A stretch of DNA of 64,000 nucleotides from DAOUBA01 sp034432855 (GCA_034432855.1 DAOUBA010000058.1:1-64000); one strand, 5' to 3'. Positions 41,312 to 50,222 are shown, counted from the first letter of the stretch. Program-made: numbers and translations. Notes: a model not told the origin generated them from the letters alone.

Positions 41312-41884
41312 ATGGAAGTCATGAAACCATTTGCAACGACGTTGTCCTTCGCTGAACGGACCATCACACCGTACAGCCAGAGGATCGTGCGGCGGCTGAG
41401 CAACATGCGCGGGATGTACCAGGACGCAGCCGCGACTGAGGCGATCCTGGCGCAGCACGACCCCCTCATCTATGAGGTCTACACGGTGGATGTCCCGGAA
41501 AGTGAGGGGCATTTGCTACACTGTCTCACCGTGCTCTATCCGGGCCGGGTGGGGGATGAATACTATATGACCAAAGGCCACTTTCACGTTGCGATGGGCA
41601 CGGCCGAGATCTACCTGGGGCTGGAAGGCGAGGGTTATCTGCTGATGCAGACCAAAGAGGGCGATGTGCAGGCGTTGAAGATGGAGCGCGGGACGATAGC
41701 CTACGTGCCCCCCGATTATGCCCATCGCACCGTGAACACGGGGCAAGGCCCCTTTGTCTTCTTTGCCGTCTGGCCCGGTCACGCCGGCCACGATTACGGC
41801 ACGATCGAGGAGTGCGGTTTCATGCGGCTCATGGTGGAGCGGGACGGCCAACCCGTGCTGATCCCCAGCCCCCGTTACACCTAA
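41312..41884 (+). CDS. Cupin-type phosphoglucose isomerase
   Basis: A 190-residue cupin started at ATG 41312 behind AGAGAGGCGC. The metal site of archaeal-type glucose-6-phosphate isomerase is intact: His90, His92 and Glu99 in YMTKGHFHVAMGTAEIYLGL, and His138 in YVPPDYAHRTVN. Family members use Fe2+ or a similar metal to interconvert glucose-6-phosphate and fructose-6-phosphate, and are unrelated to the common bacterial PGI. The enzyme could bring a phosphorylated ketose into glycolysis or an Entner-Doudoroff route. Its presence in a sugar operon may instead mean a different aldose/ketose phosphate pair. Confidence 0.9.
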   Translation: MEVMKPFATTLSFAERTITPYSQRIVRRLSNMRGMYQDAAATEAILAQHDPLIYEVYTVDVPESEGHLLHCLTVLYPGRVGDEYYMTKGHFHVAMGTAEIYLGLEGEGYLLMQTKEGDVQALKMERGTIAYVPPDYAHRTVNTGQGPFVFFAVWPGHAGHDYGTIEECGFMRLMVERDGQPVLIPSPRYT

Positions 41885-41911
41885 AAGTGGCGCAAGAGAG
41901 GAGGACGTCGG

Positions 41912-43474
41912 ATGAACCCCTGTCTGATCGGCGTAGACCTGGGTACGATGGGCACCAAGGCGGCGATTTTCGACGCCGAGGGGCAATTGCTGGCCAGCGC
42001 CTACGAAGAGTCACGGCTGCACTACCCGCAGCCCGGCTGGGTGGAACAGGATCCAGAGGACTTTTACGGCGCCGCAGTGCGCACGATCCGCCAGTGCGTG
42101 GAGTCGAGCGGCATTGACCCGGCGCAGGTAGCCGCTATCGCCTTCGACGGGCAGATGGCCGGCATCGGTACGGTGGATAAGGACTGGGGCACTCCCACAG
42201 TCTACGATTCCTGGCTGGATACCCGCTGCAAGCCGGCCATCGAGCAGATGCGGCCCTTCGAGGAGACCATCATCCAGCGCGCAGGCGGCCCGCCGACCTA
42301 CTCTCACGGCCCCAAGATGCTGTGGTGGAAGCAAGAACGGCCCGAGGTCTTTCGCAAGATTCACAAGTTCGTCGTCCCCGGCGGTTACGTCGCTGGGCGT
42401 ATGGCCGGACTCAAGGGGGAAGACGCCTTCATGGATTATACCTACATTCACTTCTCATGTCTCAGCGACACGGTGAAGGCGACCTGGGACGAAGACCTGT
42501 GCCGCGAGTTCGGCATCCCGCTGGAGAAACTGCCCCGCATCGTGTCCCCCTGGGAGGTGATCGGCAAGTTGACGCCAGCGGCGGCCAGGGACTGCGGGCT
42601 GAAGGCCGGGACGCCCATCGCCGCCGGGGCAGGCGACCAGGCGGCGGGAATGTTAGGCGCTGCGATGGTCGAGCCGGGCCTGGTGTTCGACGTGGCGGGC
42701 ACTGCTTCCGTCTTTGCGATCTGCGTGGACCGCTTCGTGCCGGACGTGACGCACAAGACGCTGTTCACCGCCCGGCTGGTGCCGCGGGACCTGTGGTACG
42801 CGCTGGCCTACATCAACGGGGGTGGGCTGAACCTGCGCTGGTTCCGCGACGAGTGGGCGAACGAGGTCAAGGAAGAAGCCAGGGCGCGAGGCGAGAGCGA
42901 GTACGTGATCCTCGACCGGCTGGCGGCAGAGGTGCCGCCTGGTTCAGATGGCCTGCTCTTCCTGCCTCACCTGCAAGGGCGGGTCTGCCCCAGCGACGCC
43001 GACGTGCGCGGCTTGTGGATGGGCTTCACCTGGGCGCACCGCAAGCCCCACTTCTACCGGGCGATGCTGGAGGCGGTGGCATACGAGTACGCTTACTATC
43101 TGGGCATCGAGAAGGCGCTCCTGCCGGAGGCTGAGTTCAGGGAGGCGCGCGTCATCGGTGGTGGCGCCCGCAGCCGGCTGTGGAACCAGATCAAAGCGGA
43201 TGTGCTGGGACTGCCTTACGTGCGCTTGAACCGGGAAGAGTTTTCGGTACTGGGCTCTGCCATCGTCGCAGGGTATGCGGTGGGAGTGTTCGACGACCTC
43301 AAGGCCACTGCCCGCCGCTTCGTGGCGGCCACCGAGCGGATCGAGCCGCAGTCGGAACACCATCGGTTCTATCAACCCTACGTCGAGCAGTACGTTGCCC
43401 TTCTGGCCGAGACCGCGCCATTTTATCGGCGGCTGGCGACCCTGCCAGAACCGCCTGATGGCGGGGCGTCGTGA
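41912..43474 (+). CDS. FGGY-family carbohydrate kinase (xylulokinase-like)
   Basis: A 520-residue protein behind GAGAGGAGG. The N-terminal ATPase-fold motif is CLIGVDLGTMGTKAAIFDAE, followed by GWVEQDPEDFYGAAVRTI and AIAFDGQMAGIGTVD. The second domain shows GAGDQAAGMLGAAMVEPGLV, VFDVAGTASVFA and the ATP-side RVIGGGARSRLWNQIKADVL. The family phosphorylates pentuloses, hexuloses and polyols at the terminal hydroxyl. Given the two ketose epimerases, a ketohexose or ketopentose kinase is plausible. It sits 27 bases after the cupin isomerase gene and 24 before a dehydrogenase. Confidence 0.93.
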   Translation: MNPCLIGVDLGTMGTKAAIFDAEGQLLASAYEESRLHYPQPGWVEQDPEDFYGAAVRTIRQCVESSGIDPAQVAAIAFDGQMAGIGTVDKDWGTPTVYDSWLDTRCKPAIEQMRPFEETIIQRAGGPPTYSHGPKMLWWKQERPEVFRKIHKFVVPGGYVAGRMAGLKGEDAFMDYTYIHFSCLSDTVKATWDEDLCREFGIPLEKLPRIVSPWEVIGKLTPAAARDCGLKAGTPIAAGAGDQAAGMLGAAMVEPGLVFDVAGTASVFAICVDRFVPDVTHKTLFTARLVPRDLWYALAYINGGGLNLRWFRDEWANEVKEEARARGESEYVILDRLAAEVPPGSDGLLFLPHLQGRVCPSDADVRGLWMGFTWAHRKPHFYRAMLEAVAYEYAYYLGIEKALLPEAEFREARVIGGGARSRLWNQIKADVLGLPYVRLNREEFSVLGSAIVAGYAVGVFDDLKATARRFVAATERIEPQSEHHRFYQPYVEQYVALLAETAPFYRRLATLPEPPDGGAS

Positions 43475-43498
43475 AATGATGAGAGGTGGAGGTGAAGG

Positions 43499-44251
43499 AT
43501 GAGATTCCAGGGGAAAATTGCTATCGTGACCGGAGGGGGCCGAGGGATGGGGCAGGCAATTGCCCGCGCCCTGGCAAAGGAAGGCGCGACCGTCGCCATC
43601 TTCGAGAAGGACGTGGAGGCCGGACGCGAGACGGCGGCGCAGATCGAGGCCGAAGGGGGAAAAGCGTTCTCTCTCCAGGTGGACGTCAGCGACAAAGAGC
43701 AGGTGCTACGTGCCGTCGGCGAGACGGTTGAGCACATGGGGCGAATTGACATCCTGGTCAACAACGCGGGCATCCATACAGCGGCGCCTTTCGAGCAAGA
43801 AACCCGCTCCGATTGGCTACGGCTCTTCGAGGTGAACGTGCTGGGGACGGTCTTCCCCTCCCAGGCGGTTGCGCCCTATATGATCAAGCAGGGCAGCGGG
43901 CGCATCGTCCACATCTCGTCCAAGGCGGCCGTAGTGGGGGAGCGCGGACACGTGGCCTACAGCGCATCCAAGGGGGCGGTGCTCTCCATGACGCGGGCCA
44001 TGGCGGTGGACCTGGCGCCCCACAACATCACCGTAAACGCCGTGTGCCCAGGGCCCGTCGTCACCGACATGTTGCTGACCGCCATGCCGGACGCTGCCGA
44101 CCGCCAGGCGTTGGCGCAGAAAGCCCCGCTGGGACGGCTGGGGCAACCTGAGGACATAGCCGCGGCAGTGCTCTACCTGGCGTCGGACGAGGCCGGCTGG
44201 TGCACCGGACAGGCGATTTCAGTGGATGGCGGTTTTTCGATCCTGTTATAA
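43499..44251 (+). CDS. Short-chain dehydrogenase/reductase
   Basis: A 250-residue protein behind GGTGGAGGTGA. Motifs are TGGGRGMG in the first loop, NNAG after the fourth strand, Ser in VHISSKAAVVGERG, and the Tyr/Lys pair in YSASKGAVLSMTRA. It ends TGQAISVDGGFSILL. It is the third short-chain dehydrogenase in the locus, each in a different transcription sub-block. It lies between the kinase and a 2-hydroxyacid dehydrogenase, so oxidation of a sugar or an intermediate 2-keto-3-deoxy compound is possible. Specificity is unknown. Confidence 0.92.
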   Translation: MRFQGKIAIVTGGGRGMGQAIARALAKEGATVAIFEKDVEAGRETAAQIEAEGGKAFSLQVDVSDKEQVLRAVGETVEHMGRIDILVNNAGIHTAAPFEQETRSDWLRLFEVNVLGTVFPSQAVAPYMIKQGSGRIVHISSKAAVVGERGHVAYSASKGAVLSMTRAMAVDLAPHNITVNAVCPGPVVTDMLLTAMPDAADRQALAQKAPLGRLGQPEDIAAAVLYLASDEAGWCTGQAISVDGGFSILL

Positions 44252-44264
44252 CTGGGAAGAAAAA

Positions 44265-45188
44265 GTGAACAAAGTATTGGTCACCCCGAGGTCGTTGACC
44301 AAAAAGGGACATCCTGCGCTCGACGCGCTCCGGGATGCCGGTTACGAGGTGATATTCTCCACACCGGGCGTGCAGCCGGATGAGGAGGAATTGTTGCGGC
44401 TACTCCCCGGTTGTGTAGCATACCTGGCCGGCGTAGAGAAGATTTCGGCGAGAGTGCTGGAGGCGGCACACGACCTGCGTGTGATCAGCCGTAACGGGAC
44501 AGGAATAGACAACATTGACCTGGAGGCAGCCAGGCGGTTAAACATCACAATTTGCGTTGCTAGGGGCGCCAATGCCAACGGTGTGGCCGAACTGACGATC
44601 GCGCTGATGTTCGCGTTGGCGCGCGCCATTCCGTTCAGCGACGCAAGTATGAAGAGCGAGCAGTGGGCAAGACGCGAAGGAATTGAACTTACGGGTCGTA
44701 CCCTCGGGCTGATCGGCTGCGGCATGATCGGGAAAAAAGTCGCCGTACTCGGCTCCGCCATCGGGATGCAGGTCGTGGCGTTCGACCCTTACCCCGATCC
44801 CTCCTTCGCACCGGCCAACTTCTGCTGGGGTTCTCTGGACGAGGTGTATAAGCATTCGGACATCGTCAGCCTGCATTGTCCGGCGCCAGCAGACGGAAAG
44901 CCGCTCATTGACCGGGACGCCATCGCAAAGATGAAGCCCGGCGTTTACCTGATCAACACAGCCAGAGCCGCTTTACTCGACGAGGAGGCCGTGCTCGAAG
45001 GGCTGGCGAGCGGGCAGATCGCGGGCGCGGCGGTTGACGTGTTTGCGAAAGAGCCGCCGGAAGACTACCGGCTGGTGAAACATGACCGCGTGATTGCGAC
45101 GCCTCACATCGGAGGCTACACCGCCGAGAGCGTCCAGAGGGCGACCCAAGAAGCGGTGGATAACATCCTCAAGAATCTGGGAGGCTAG
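44265..45188 (+). CDS. D-isomer 2-hydroxyacid dehydrogenase (SerA/hydroxypyruvate reductase-like)
   Basis: GTG 44265 is preferred (MNKVLVTPRSLTKKG) because GGAAG precedes it and the family begins here; an ATG at 44226 lies inside the previous gene. About 307 residues. The NAD fold is LGLIGCGMIGKKVAVLGSAI. The catalytic triad is present: Arg in LINTARAALLDEEAV, Glu in AAVDVFAKEPP and His in ATPHIGGYTAES. Next to an aldolase and an aldehyde oxidoreductase, a role in glycerate/hydroxypyruvate interconversion is attractive, but phosphoglycerate or other 2-hydroxyacid substrates cannot be excluded. Confidence 0.92.
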   Translation: MNKVLVTPRSLTKKGHPALDALRDAGYEVIFSTPGVQPDEEELLRLLPGCVAYLAGVEKISARVLEAAHDLRVISRNGTGIDNIDLEAARRLNITICVARGANANGVAELTIALMFALARAIPFSDASMKSEQWARREGIELTGRTLGLIGCGMIGKKVAVLGSAIGMQVVAFDPYPDPSFAPANFCWGSLDEVYKHSDIVSLHCPAPADGKPLIDRDAIAKMKPGVYLINTARAALLDEEAVLEGLASGQIAGAAVDVFAKEPPEDYRLVKHDRVIATPHIGGYTAESVQRATQEAVDNILKNLGG

Positions 45189-45193
45189 CCTAA

Positions 45194-45859
45194 ATGGGGT
45201 ACACCGAGTTATTCGAGACGTTACGCCAGTATGGGGTCGTGCCGGTCATCGCCATCGAGTCCCCTGAATCCGCCCTACCCCTGGCCGACGCTTTGATCGC
45301 CGGGGGCTTGCCCGTAGCGGAGATCACGTTCCGCACAGCGGCTGCCGGAGAGGTCATCGCCACGCTCAAGAAGGAGCGGCCCGAACTGATTCTGGGGGCA
45401 GGGACGATCCTGTCGCTGGAGAACCTGAGGCTGGCGCATGAGCACGGCGCGCAGTTCGGCGTGGCGCCGGGGTTGAATCCGGAGATCGTCAAAGAGGCGC
45501 AGCGGCTGGGCCTGCCCTTCATCCCGGGAGTGCTCACCCCAAGCGAGATCGAGCATGCGATGGGATTGGGCGCAAGAGTGCTCAAGTTCTTCCCGGCGGA
45601 AGAGAGCGGCGGCGTGGCCATGCTCAAGGCCTTGGCTGCGCCCTATCGGCACACGGGCGTCAGGTTCGTGCCCACGGGGGGCGTCACAGCCGCCAACCTC
45701 GAGAGTTATCTGGCACAGGACGTGGTCCTGGTCGTGGGTGGCACGTGGGTGGCGAAGAAGGAGGTCATCGCCACACAGGGTTGGGACGCGATTCAGACAA
45801 ACTGCCGGCAAATACGTGAGATCGTCGCGCGCGTCCGGGGCCAGAAACACAAGTCATAG
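45194..45859 (+). CDS. KDPG/KDG-type aldolase (Entner-Doudoroff aldolase family)
   Basis: A 221-residue class I aldolase. The Schiff-base Lys131 lies in ARVLKFFPAEESGG, with Glu43 and Arg47 in VAEITFRTAAAGE and the phosphate-side loop PTGGVTAANLESYL; spacing equals the E. coli enzyme within two residues. It cleaves 2-keto-3-deoxy-6-phosphogluconate, or related unphosphorylated 2-keto-3-deoxy acids, to pyruvate and an aldehyde. The gene starts five bases after the 2-hydroxyacid dehydrogenase stop and is followed by the aldehyde oxidoreductase, consistent with removal of the aldehyde product. Confidence 0.95.
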   Translation: MGYTELFETLRQYGVVPVIAIESPESALPLADALIAGGLPVAEITFRTAAAGEVIATLKKERPELILGAGTILSLENLRLAHEHGAQFGVAPGLNPEIVKEAQRLGLPFIPGVLTPSEIEHAMGLGARVLKFFPAEESGGVAMLKALAAPYRHTGVRFVPTGGVTAANLESYLAQDVVLVVGGTWVAKKEVIATQGWDAIQTNCRQIREIVARVRGQKHKS

Positions 45860-45870
45860 GAGGTTCGTAA

Positions 45871-47697
45871 ATGTTCCAAGGCGGATACCTGGGCAAAATT
45901 CTTCGGGTCAACCTCTCCGCGCGGGAACACCGCGTCGAGCGGCTGGAGGAGAGCGAGGCGCTCAAACTGCTGGGTGGACGCGGCCTGGCAGCCAAGAGGT
46001 ACTATGACGAGATCGGCCCCGAGGTGGAGCCGTTCGACCCGGCCAACGAGGTCATTCTGATGACCGGCCCGCTGACGGGAGTGGACCTGCCATCCACAAC
46101 CAAGATCGGGTTCAGCACCAAATCGCCGGAGACTGGCATCTATCTGTGCGCTAATAGCGGCGGCGATTTTGGCCCCCAACTCAAGTGCTGTGGCTTCGAC
46201 GGGCTAATCATCGAGGGACAGGCCAACGATTGGACGTACCTGCTTATCAGGGACGGTGAAGTGACTTTTGGCGACGCCCGCCCCTGGCAAGGCCTGACCA
46301 CGAGTGAGACGCAGGAGGCGCTGAAAGAAGCCATGGGCGATCGGCGGGCCACGGCGCTCTCTATCGGCCCGGCCGCCGAGCGATTGGTGTGCTTTGCCTA
46401 CATCAACGTGGACTCGCGTGCCGCCGGACGGGGAGGAGCCGGGGCCGTGCTTGCCTCGAAACGGCTGAAGGGTATCGCTATTCTGGGCAGCGGCAGGATT
46501 CCCGTGGCCGATCCGGACAGGGTCAAGGAGATTCGGCGAGCCGCCATCGCGGACCTACGCCAGTCGCGGGCCAATCACACCAAGTACGGCACCCCGCAAT
46601 ATATCGAGGTCATCAACGAATTGGGCTGCATGCCCACGCGCAACTTCCAGACCGCCTATTTCGAGGGCGCGGACAAGATAGACGCCCACGTGATGCGCGC
46701 GAAATACTGGACGAAAAACTATGGCTGCTATCACTGTCCGGTCGCCTGCGGCAAGGTGTGCGAGGTGAAGGATGGCCCCTTCGCCGGAGCGCGCGCGCGG
46801 ACCGAGTTCGAGACGGTCGCGCTCCTGGGCCCCAACTGCGGCGTGGACGATTACGGCGCCATCGTCGCAGCCAATCAGGCCTGCGACGAGATCGGCATAG
46901 ACACCATCTCGGCGGGCAACGCCGTCGCCCTGGCAATGGAACTGTACGAGCGCGGGCTGATCACCAACGCGGATACGGAAGGCATCGAGGCCCGCTTTGG
47001 CAACGGGCAGGCGCTCGTGGACCTGATCCGGCTGATCGGGGAGCGGCGCGGGATCGGCGACCTGCTGGCCGAGGGGATGCGGCACGTGGCGCGCGCGCGA
47101 CCGGAATGGCGTCGCTACATCCTGGCGGTCAAGGGGCTGCCCTTCGCGGGCTACGATCCGCGCGGCTTTCACGGCAACGGCCTGACCTACGGCACCTCCA
47201 GCCGTGGGGCCTGCCACAACGTGGGTGGTTGGACGATCCGCGCCGAATTGCAGAGCGGGCAGTACGACCGCTTTGCCCTGAAAGGCAAAGGGGTGCTGGT
47301 CCAAACCCTACAGGACAACCGGGCCTACGTGGACAGCCTGGGCCTGTGCACCGTGGTCAGGGGTGCGCTGGGCTTTGGCGACACGCCCGCAGGCGACGTG
47401 CTCGCCGCCGTGACCGGCCACGATTTTACCCCCCAGTTGATGGAGATCGGCGCCCGCATCTATACCCTGGAGCGGTTAATCCTCAACCGTGAAGGCATAC
47501 GGAGAAAGGACGACCTGCTGCCCGAACGCATCACCCAAGAGGCCATTCCGTCCGGCCCGACCCAGGGACGCATCCTGACAGAGGAGATGTATGCCGTTAT
47601 GCTGGACGAGTACTACGCGGTGCGCGGCTGGGACGAGGACGGCGTGCCCACGCCGGAGACGATTCACAGACTGGGCCTGGATGAACTGCTTGCCTGA
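45871..47697 (+). CDS. Tungsten-dependent aldehyde:ferredoxin oxidoreductase family protein
   Basis: A 608-residue protein behind AGGAGGTTCG, 11 bases after the aldolase. It starts MFQGGYLGKILRVNLSARE as the family does, with LLGGRGLAAKRYYDEI, VILMTGPLTGVDLPSTTKIG and AYINVDSRAAGRGGAGAVLA around the tungstopterin. The iron-sulfur cysteines lie near 285-297 (NYGCYHCPVACGKVCEV), with the last ligand in DSLGLCTVV. The GAGTD-like region appears as ANQACDEIGIDTISAGN. It oxidises aldehydes to acids with ferredoxin as acceptor in the anaerobic cytoplasm. With the aldolase upstream, glyceraldehyde or glycolaldehyde is the likely substrate. Confidence 0.95.
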   Translation: MFQGGYLGKILRVNLSAREHRVERLEESEALKLLGGRGLAAKRYYDEIGPEVEPFDPANEVILMTGPLTGVDLPSTTKIGFSTKSPETGIYLCANSGGDFGPQLKCCGFDGLIIEGQANDWTYLLIRDGEVTFGDARPWQGLTTSETQEALKEAMGDRRATALSIGPAAERLVCFAYINVDSRAAGRGGAGAVLASKRLKGIAILGSGRIPVADPDRVKEIRRAAIADLRQSRANHTKYGTPQYIEVINELGCMPTRNFQTAYFEGADKIDAHVMRAKYWTKNYGCYHCPVACGKVCEVKDGPFAGARARTEFETVALLGPNCGVDDYGAIVAANQACDEIGIDTISAGNAVALAMELYERGLITNADTEGIEARFGNGQALVDLIRLIGERRGIGDLLAEGMRHVARARPEWRRYILAVKGLPFAGYDPRGFHGNGLTYGTSSRGACHNVGGWTIRAELQSGQYDRFALKGKGVLVQTLQDNRAYVDSLGLCTVVRGALGFGDTPAGDVLAAVTGHDFTPQLMEIGARIYTLERLILNREGIRRKDDLLPERITQEAIPSGPTQGRILTEEMYAVMLDEYYAVRGWDEDGVPTPETIHRLGLDELLA

Positions 47698-47965
47698 GAA
47701 AGCCAGCATCACGGTGCAGATCAAGTATCTATCCACTCTGCGAGACCGGACGGGACGCCGGCAAGAGACGGTCGGTTTCCCGCTGGGCGCTACTTTGCAG
47801 GACGTGGCCGACTGGCTGAATCAGCGTTATGCCCTCTCGCTGCCTGACCCCCAGGTGATGGCGACCCTCAATGGGAAGGGGTGGGAGCAGTTCCCGGCGA
47901 AACTGTCTACCGAGATCAGGGAAGGAGACGTCATCTATCTGTTTCCCCCTATCGCCGGTGGGTAG
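47681..47965 (+). CDS. MoaD/ThiS-family sulfur carrier protein
   Basis: Ninety-four residues if started at ATG 47681, inside the last codons of the aldehyde oxidoreductase gene (17-base overlap); GTG 47714 is a later alternative. It is a ubiquitin-like fold: ITVQIKYLSTLRDRTGRRQE, VGFPLGATLQDVADWLN and REGDVIYLFPPIAGG, ending in the Gly-Gly needed for adenylation and thiocarboxylation. MoaD supplies the dithiolene sulfurs of molybdopterin/tungstopterin. Translational coupling to the tungsten enzyme suggests dedicated cofactor supply. No MoaE, MoeB or other cofactor gene is in the window. Confidence 0.92.
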   Translation: MNCLPEKASITVQIKYLSTLRDRTGRRQETVGFPLGATLQDVADWLNQRYALSLPDPQVMATLNGKGWEQFPAKLSTEIREGDVIYLFPPIAGG

Positions 47966-47997
47966 TACCCGCTGTTCTTCAGAGACCGCGTTTCCCC

Positions 47998-48035
47998 AAC
48001 CACGCTGCTGTGAATGGACGGCGTGGTTGTTTTTT
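47998..48035 (+). terminator. Rho-independent terminator of the carbohydrate locus
   Basis: AACCACGC at 47998-48005 pairs with GCGTGGTT at 48021-48028, followed by GTTTTTT. It lies 33 bases after the MoaD-like gene and closes the plus-strand run. The genes beyond are on the opposite strand. Confidence 0.85.
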
Positions 48036-48081
48036 CATAAGAGGCCCCACCAACGCCGGTCCTTTCCAGGCCGTTCGGGGC

Positions 48082-48747
48082 TTATGGATGTGGGCCTGAT
48101 TTGCCGGAGTAGGCGGGCCGGTAGAGCCCGGCGGGGTTGGCGCCGAGAAAGCCGGCCTCGTAGGTGCGCGCATCCACCGGCGAGAGCGCGGCGGCCATCT
48201 GCGGTGTGATGACGGGAAAGCGCCGCAGTTCCCCCAGGCGGCGGATGATCGGCTCCAGGCCATTGTCGCTGCACGTCCAGTCCAGGGGGTCGAAGGATTT
48301 CAGGTTTAGCGGCACCGTGTACTCGCGTAGCGTCTTTTCCCCCTCGACGTTGAAGTAGAACTCGAAGTACGACATCACCAGTTCGCGCAGGCTGCGATAG
48401 ATCGGCTCGCGGAAGCGCAATCCGACGCAGTTCGACTTGGCGACAGCGCCGAGAAATCCGTCGCGCCGGTAGATGGCGATGGTGTGGTCGTCGTCGGTTC
48501 CGGGCGCAGCGAGCAGGTCCACGATCACCGGTGGGTGGCCCAGGCGGCGCAGGGCAGCGGCGGCGAACATGGCGCCGTCGAAGCAATTGCCCCGCCCATC
48601 CTGCAACACCCGCAGCGGGCAGCGGTTGAATTTCTCGTCGGTGTATGGCAGCGCATCCAGGAAGGCTTGAATTCGATAGGGGCTGTCCAGGCTGGTGAGA
48701 ATCCGACGCTGATCGGGGGTCAGGTGCTCTTCGAAGGTTTCGCTCAT
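48082..48747 (-). CDS. Transglutaminase-like (papain-fold) hypothetical protein
   Basis: A 221-residue protein from ATG 48747, with GGAGAGAGC upstream. A Cys-protease-like active site is visible: Cys55 in DGRGNCFDGAMFAAAALRRL and His88 in TDDDHTIAIYR, spaced as in transglutaminase-like domains. The rest (FREPIYRSLRELVMSYFEFY, TVPLNLKSFDPLDWTC) is unassigned. No signal peptide is seen, so it probably acts in the cytoplasm. It is the last of a five-gene minus-strand run after the fucosidase. Function beyond the fold is unknown. Confidence 0.75.
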   Translation of the reverse strand: MSETFEEHLTPDQRRILTSLDSPYRIQAFLDALPYTDEKFNRCPLRVLQDGRGNCFDGAMFAAAALRRLGHPPVIVDLLAAPGTDDDHTIAIYRRDGFLGAVAKSNCVGLRFREPIYRSLRELVMSYFEFYFNVEGEKTLREYTVPLNLKSFDPLDWTCSDNGLEPIIRRLGELRRFPVITPQMAAALSPVDARTYEAGFLGANPAGLYRPAYSGKSGPHP

Positions 48748-48768
48748 CAAACGTGCTCTCTCCGGCCG

Positions 48769-50208
48769 TCACTTCTCCCAATGTGGTTGGGGCACAATAC
48801 GCAGGGCGTGTGCCGGCCAAGGGGATAGCCGCTCAGGGAGTGTGATCATCAGCCGACCGTCGTCCTGTGTCCAGGGCAGCGGCCCCTCGTGGCCCAACAG
48901 GTGTACACGCGTGGCAGGTGCGGCCACGAGCGATTCAATGGCAATCTGGGGGCCGTGCGGTGTGCCGAGCAAGATGGCATACAGCGCTTCGCCCTTCTGG
49001 GTGAAGCGGATCGCCGTACCGTCCGTCGTGCGTCCTTCGGCCCGAAGCCACGGGTACGTATCGAATACTGCGTCGCCGTTCACGGCCAGCCAGGCGCCCA
49101 ACCCCAGCAACCGCTCCTGCTGCACCTGCGGGATGGTCCCGTCGGCAGTCGGCCCGACGTTCAGGAGCAGGTTGCCGTTCTTGCTGACAATGTCCACGAA
49201 AAGGTGCACAAGTTCCTCGACCGAGAGCATGTGCTCTGGCTGCTCCTGTTGGTTGTAGCCGAACGAGTAGCCCAAACCGCGTGTGGCCTCCCATTTCCCG
49301 CGCACGATCCTCTTGTACGATGTGTATTCAGGTGTTCTGAAGTCGAAGTGGATGCCGCTGGACGTCCCGCCGCCGGTTTTCAATGCCAGCCGGGCCGCTA
49401 GGCGAAAGAGGGCTTTAACAAACCGGTGGTCAGGGATGCGGAGTTGGACGAAGCGGTCGTTGATCACGCCATCGGGCACGGCGTTGTAATAGTCGGCGAA
49501 GAGGCGTTTGACGTTTGCCGCTGCCGGATAGCCGATGTCGTTCCATATCACCGCCGGCTGATAGCGGGCGATCAACTCGCGCCAGTGACTGTCGGCATAA
49601 CGGACGTACTCGTTGCTCTGCGGGATGGTGGTGAAGAGTTCGGCCACGTCGCGGATGGGGCCGGGGTTGAAGGTCCAATCCAGCCCGCCGGAGTAGTACA
49701 ACCCCATACGCAGGCCGCGCGCTTGCACTGCCTGGGCCACTTCCCCCACCAGATCGCGCGTGGCGTGATAATCCGGTCTGTGTGGGTTGGGGTGCACACT
49801 TGGCCACAGGAGAAAACCGTCGTGGTGTTTGGCTGTCAGCACGACGTAGCGGGCGCCGGCGTGTGCGAACAGGTCGGCCCAGGCGGCGGGATCCATCCGC
49901 GCGGCAGCCTGGTCGAAGAGCGGAGCAAACTGCTCGTAGGTGAAATCGGCGCCGTAGGTGGCAACATGGTGCCGGTGTGTGGGGCTGCCCTCGATCCTGA
50001 TCGAGTTGCCGTACCACTCGGCGTAGGGATTATGGGCGAACCAATAGGCCCAACCCTTACGGGCGACGATTTCCTGAAAGTTGCCGACCACCGGTGCCCA
50101 GGCGGGGACGGAGTATAGCCCCCAGTGGACAAAGATGCCCAGTTTGGCCCCGGCGAGCCAGGGGGGCAGGGGATGCCGGCGCAATGAGCGAAGGGTGGGG
50201 TGGTACAT
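48769..50208 (-). CDS. GH29 alpha-L-fucosidase
   Basis: A 479-residue protein without a signal peptide, so probably cytoplasmic. GH29 hallmarks: WLAGAKLGIFVHWGLYSVPA near the N-terminus, RYVVLTAKHHDGFLLWPS, RMGLYYSGGLDW, and the nucleophile Asp near 223 in PAVIWNDIGYP. A further conserved segment is NGNLLLNVGPTADG. The C-terminal 90 residues form the usual beta-sandwich. It hydrolyses alpha-L-fucosides with retention. It starts 14 bases after the histidine-kinase stop. The substrate is probably an imported fucosylated oligosaccharide, though no transporter is adjacent. Confidence 0.95.
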   Translation of the reverse strand: MYHPTLRSLRRHPLPPWLAGAKLGIFVHWGLYSVPAWAPVVGNFQEIVARKGWAYWFAHNPYAEWYGNSIRIEGSPTHRHHVATYGADFTYEQFAPLFDQAAARMDPAAWADLFAHAGARYVVLTAKHHDGFLLWPSVHPNPHRPDYHATRDLVGEVAQAVQARGLRMGLYYSGGLDWTFNPGPIRDVAELFTTIPQSNEYVRYADSHWRELIARYQPAVIWNDIGYPAAANVKRLFADYYNAVPDGVINDRFVQLRIPDHRFVKALFRLAARLALKTGGGTSSGIHFDFRTPEYTSYKRIVRGKWEATRGLGYSFGYNQQEQPEHMLSVEELVHLFVDIVSKNGNLLLNVGPTADGTIPQVQQERLLGLGAWLAVNGDAVFDTYPWLRAEGRTTDGTAIRFTQKGEALYAILLGTPHGPQIAIESLVAAPATRVHLLGHEGPLPWTQDDGRLMITLPERLSPWPAHALRIVPQPHWEK

Positions 50209-50222
50209 TCTCTGACCGGGGG

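Noticed and set aside
46389..47492. Open plus-strand frame of 367 codons inside the aldehyde oxidoreductase gene
   Set aside because: Arg-rich shadow in another frame of a gene with clear tungstopterin and iron-sulfur motifs.
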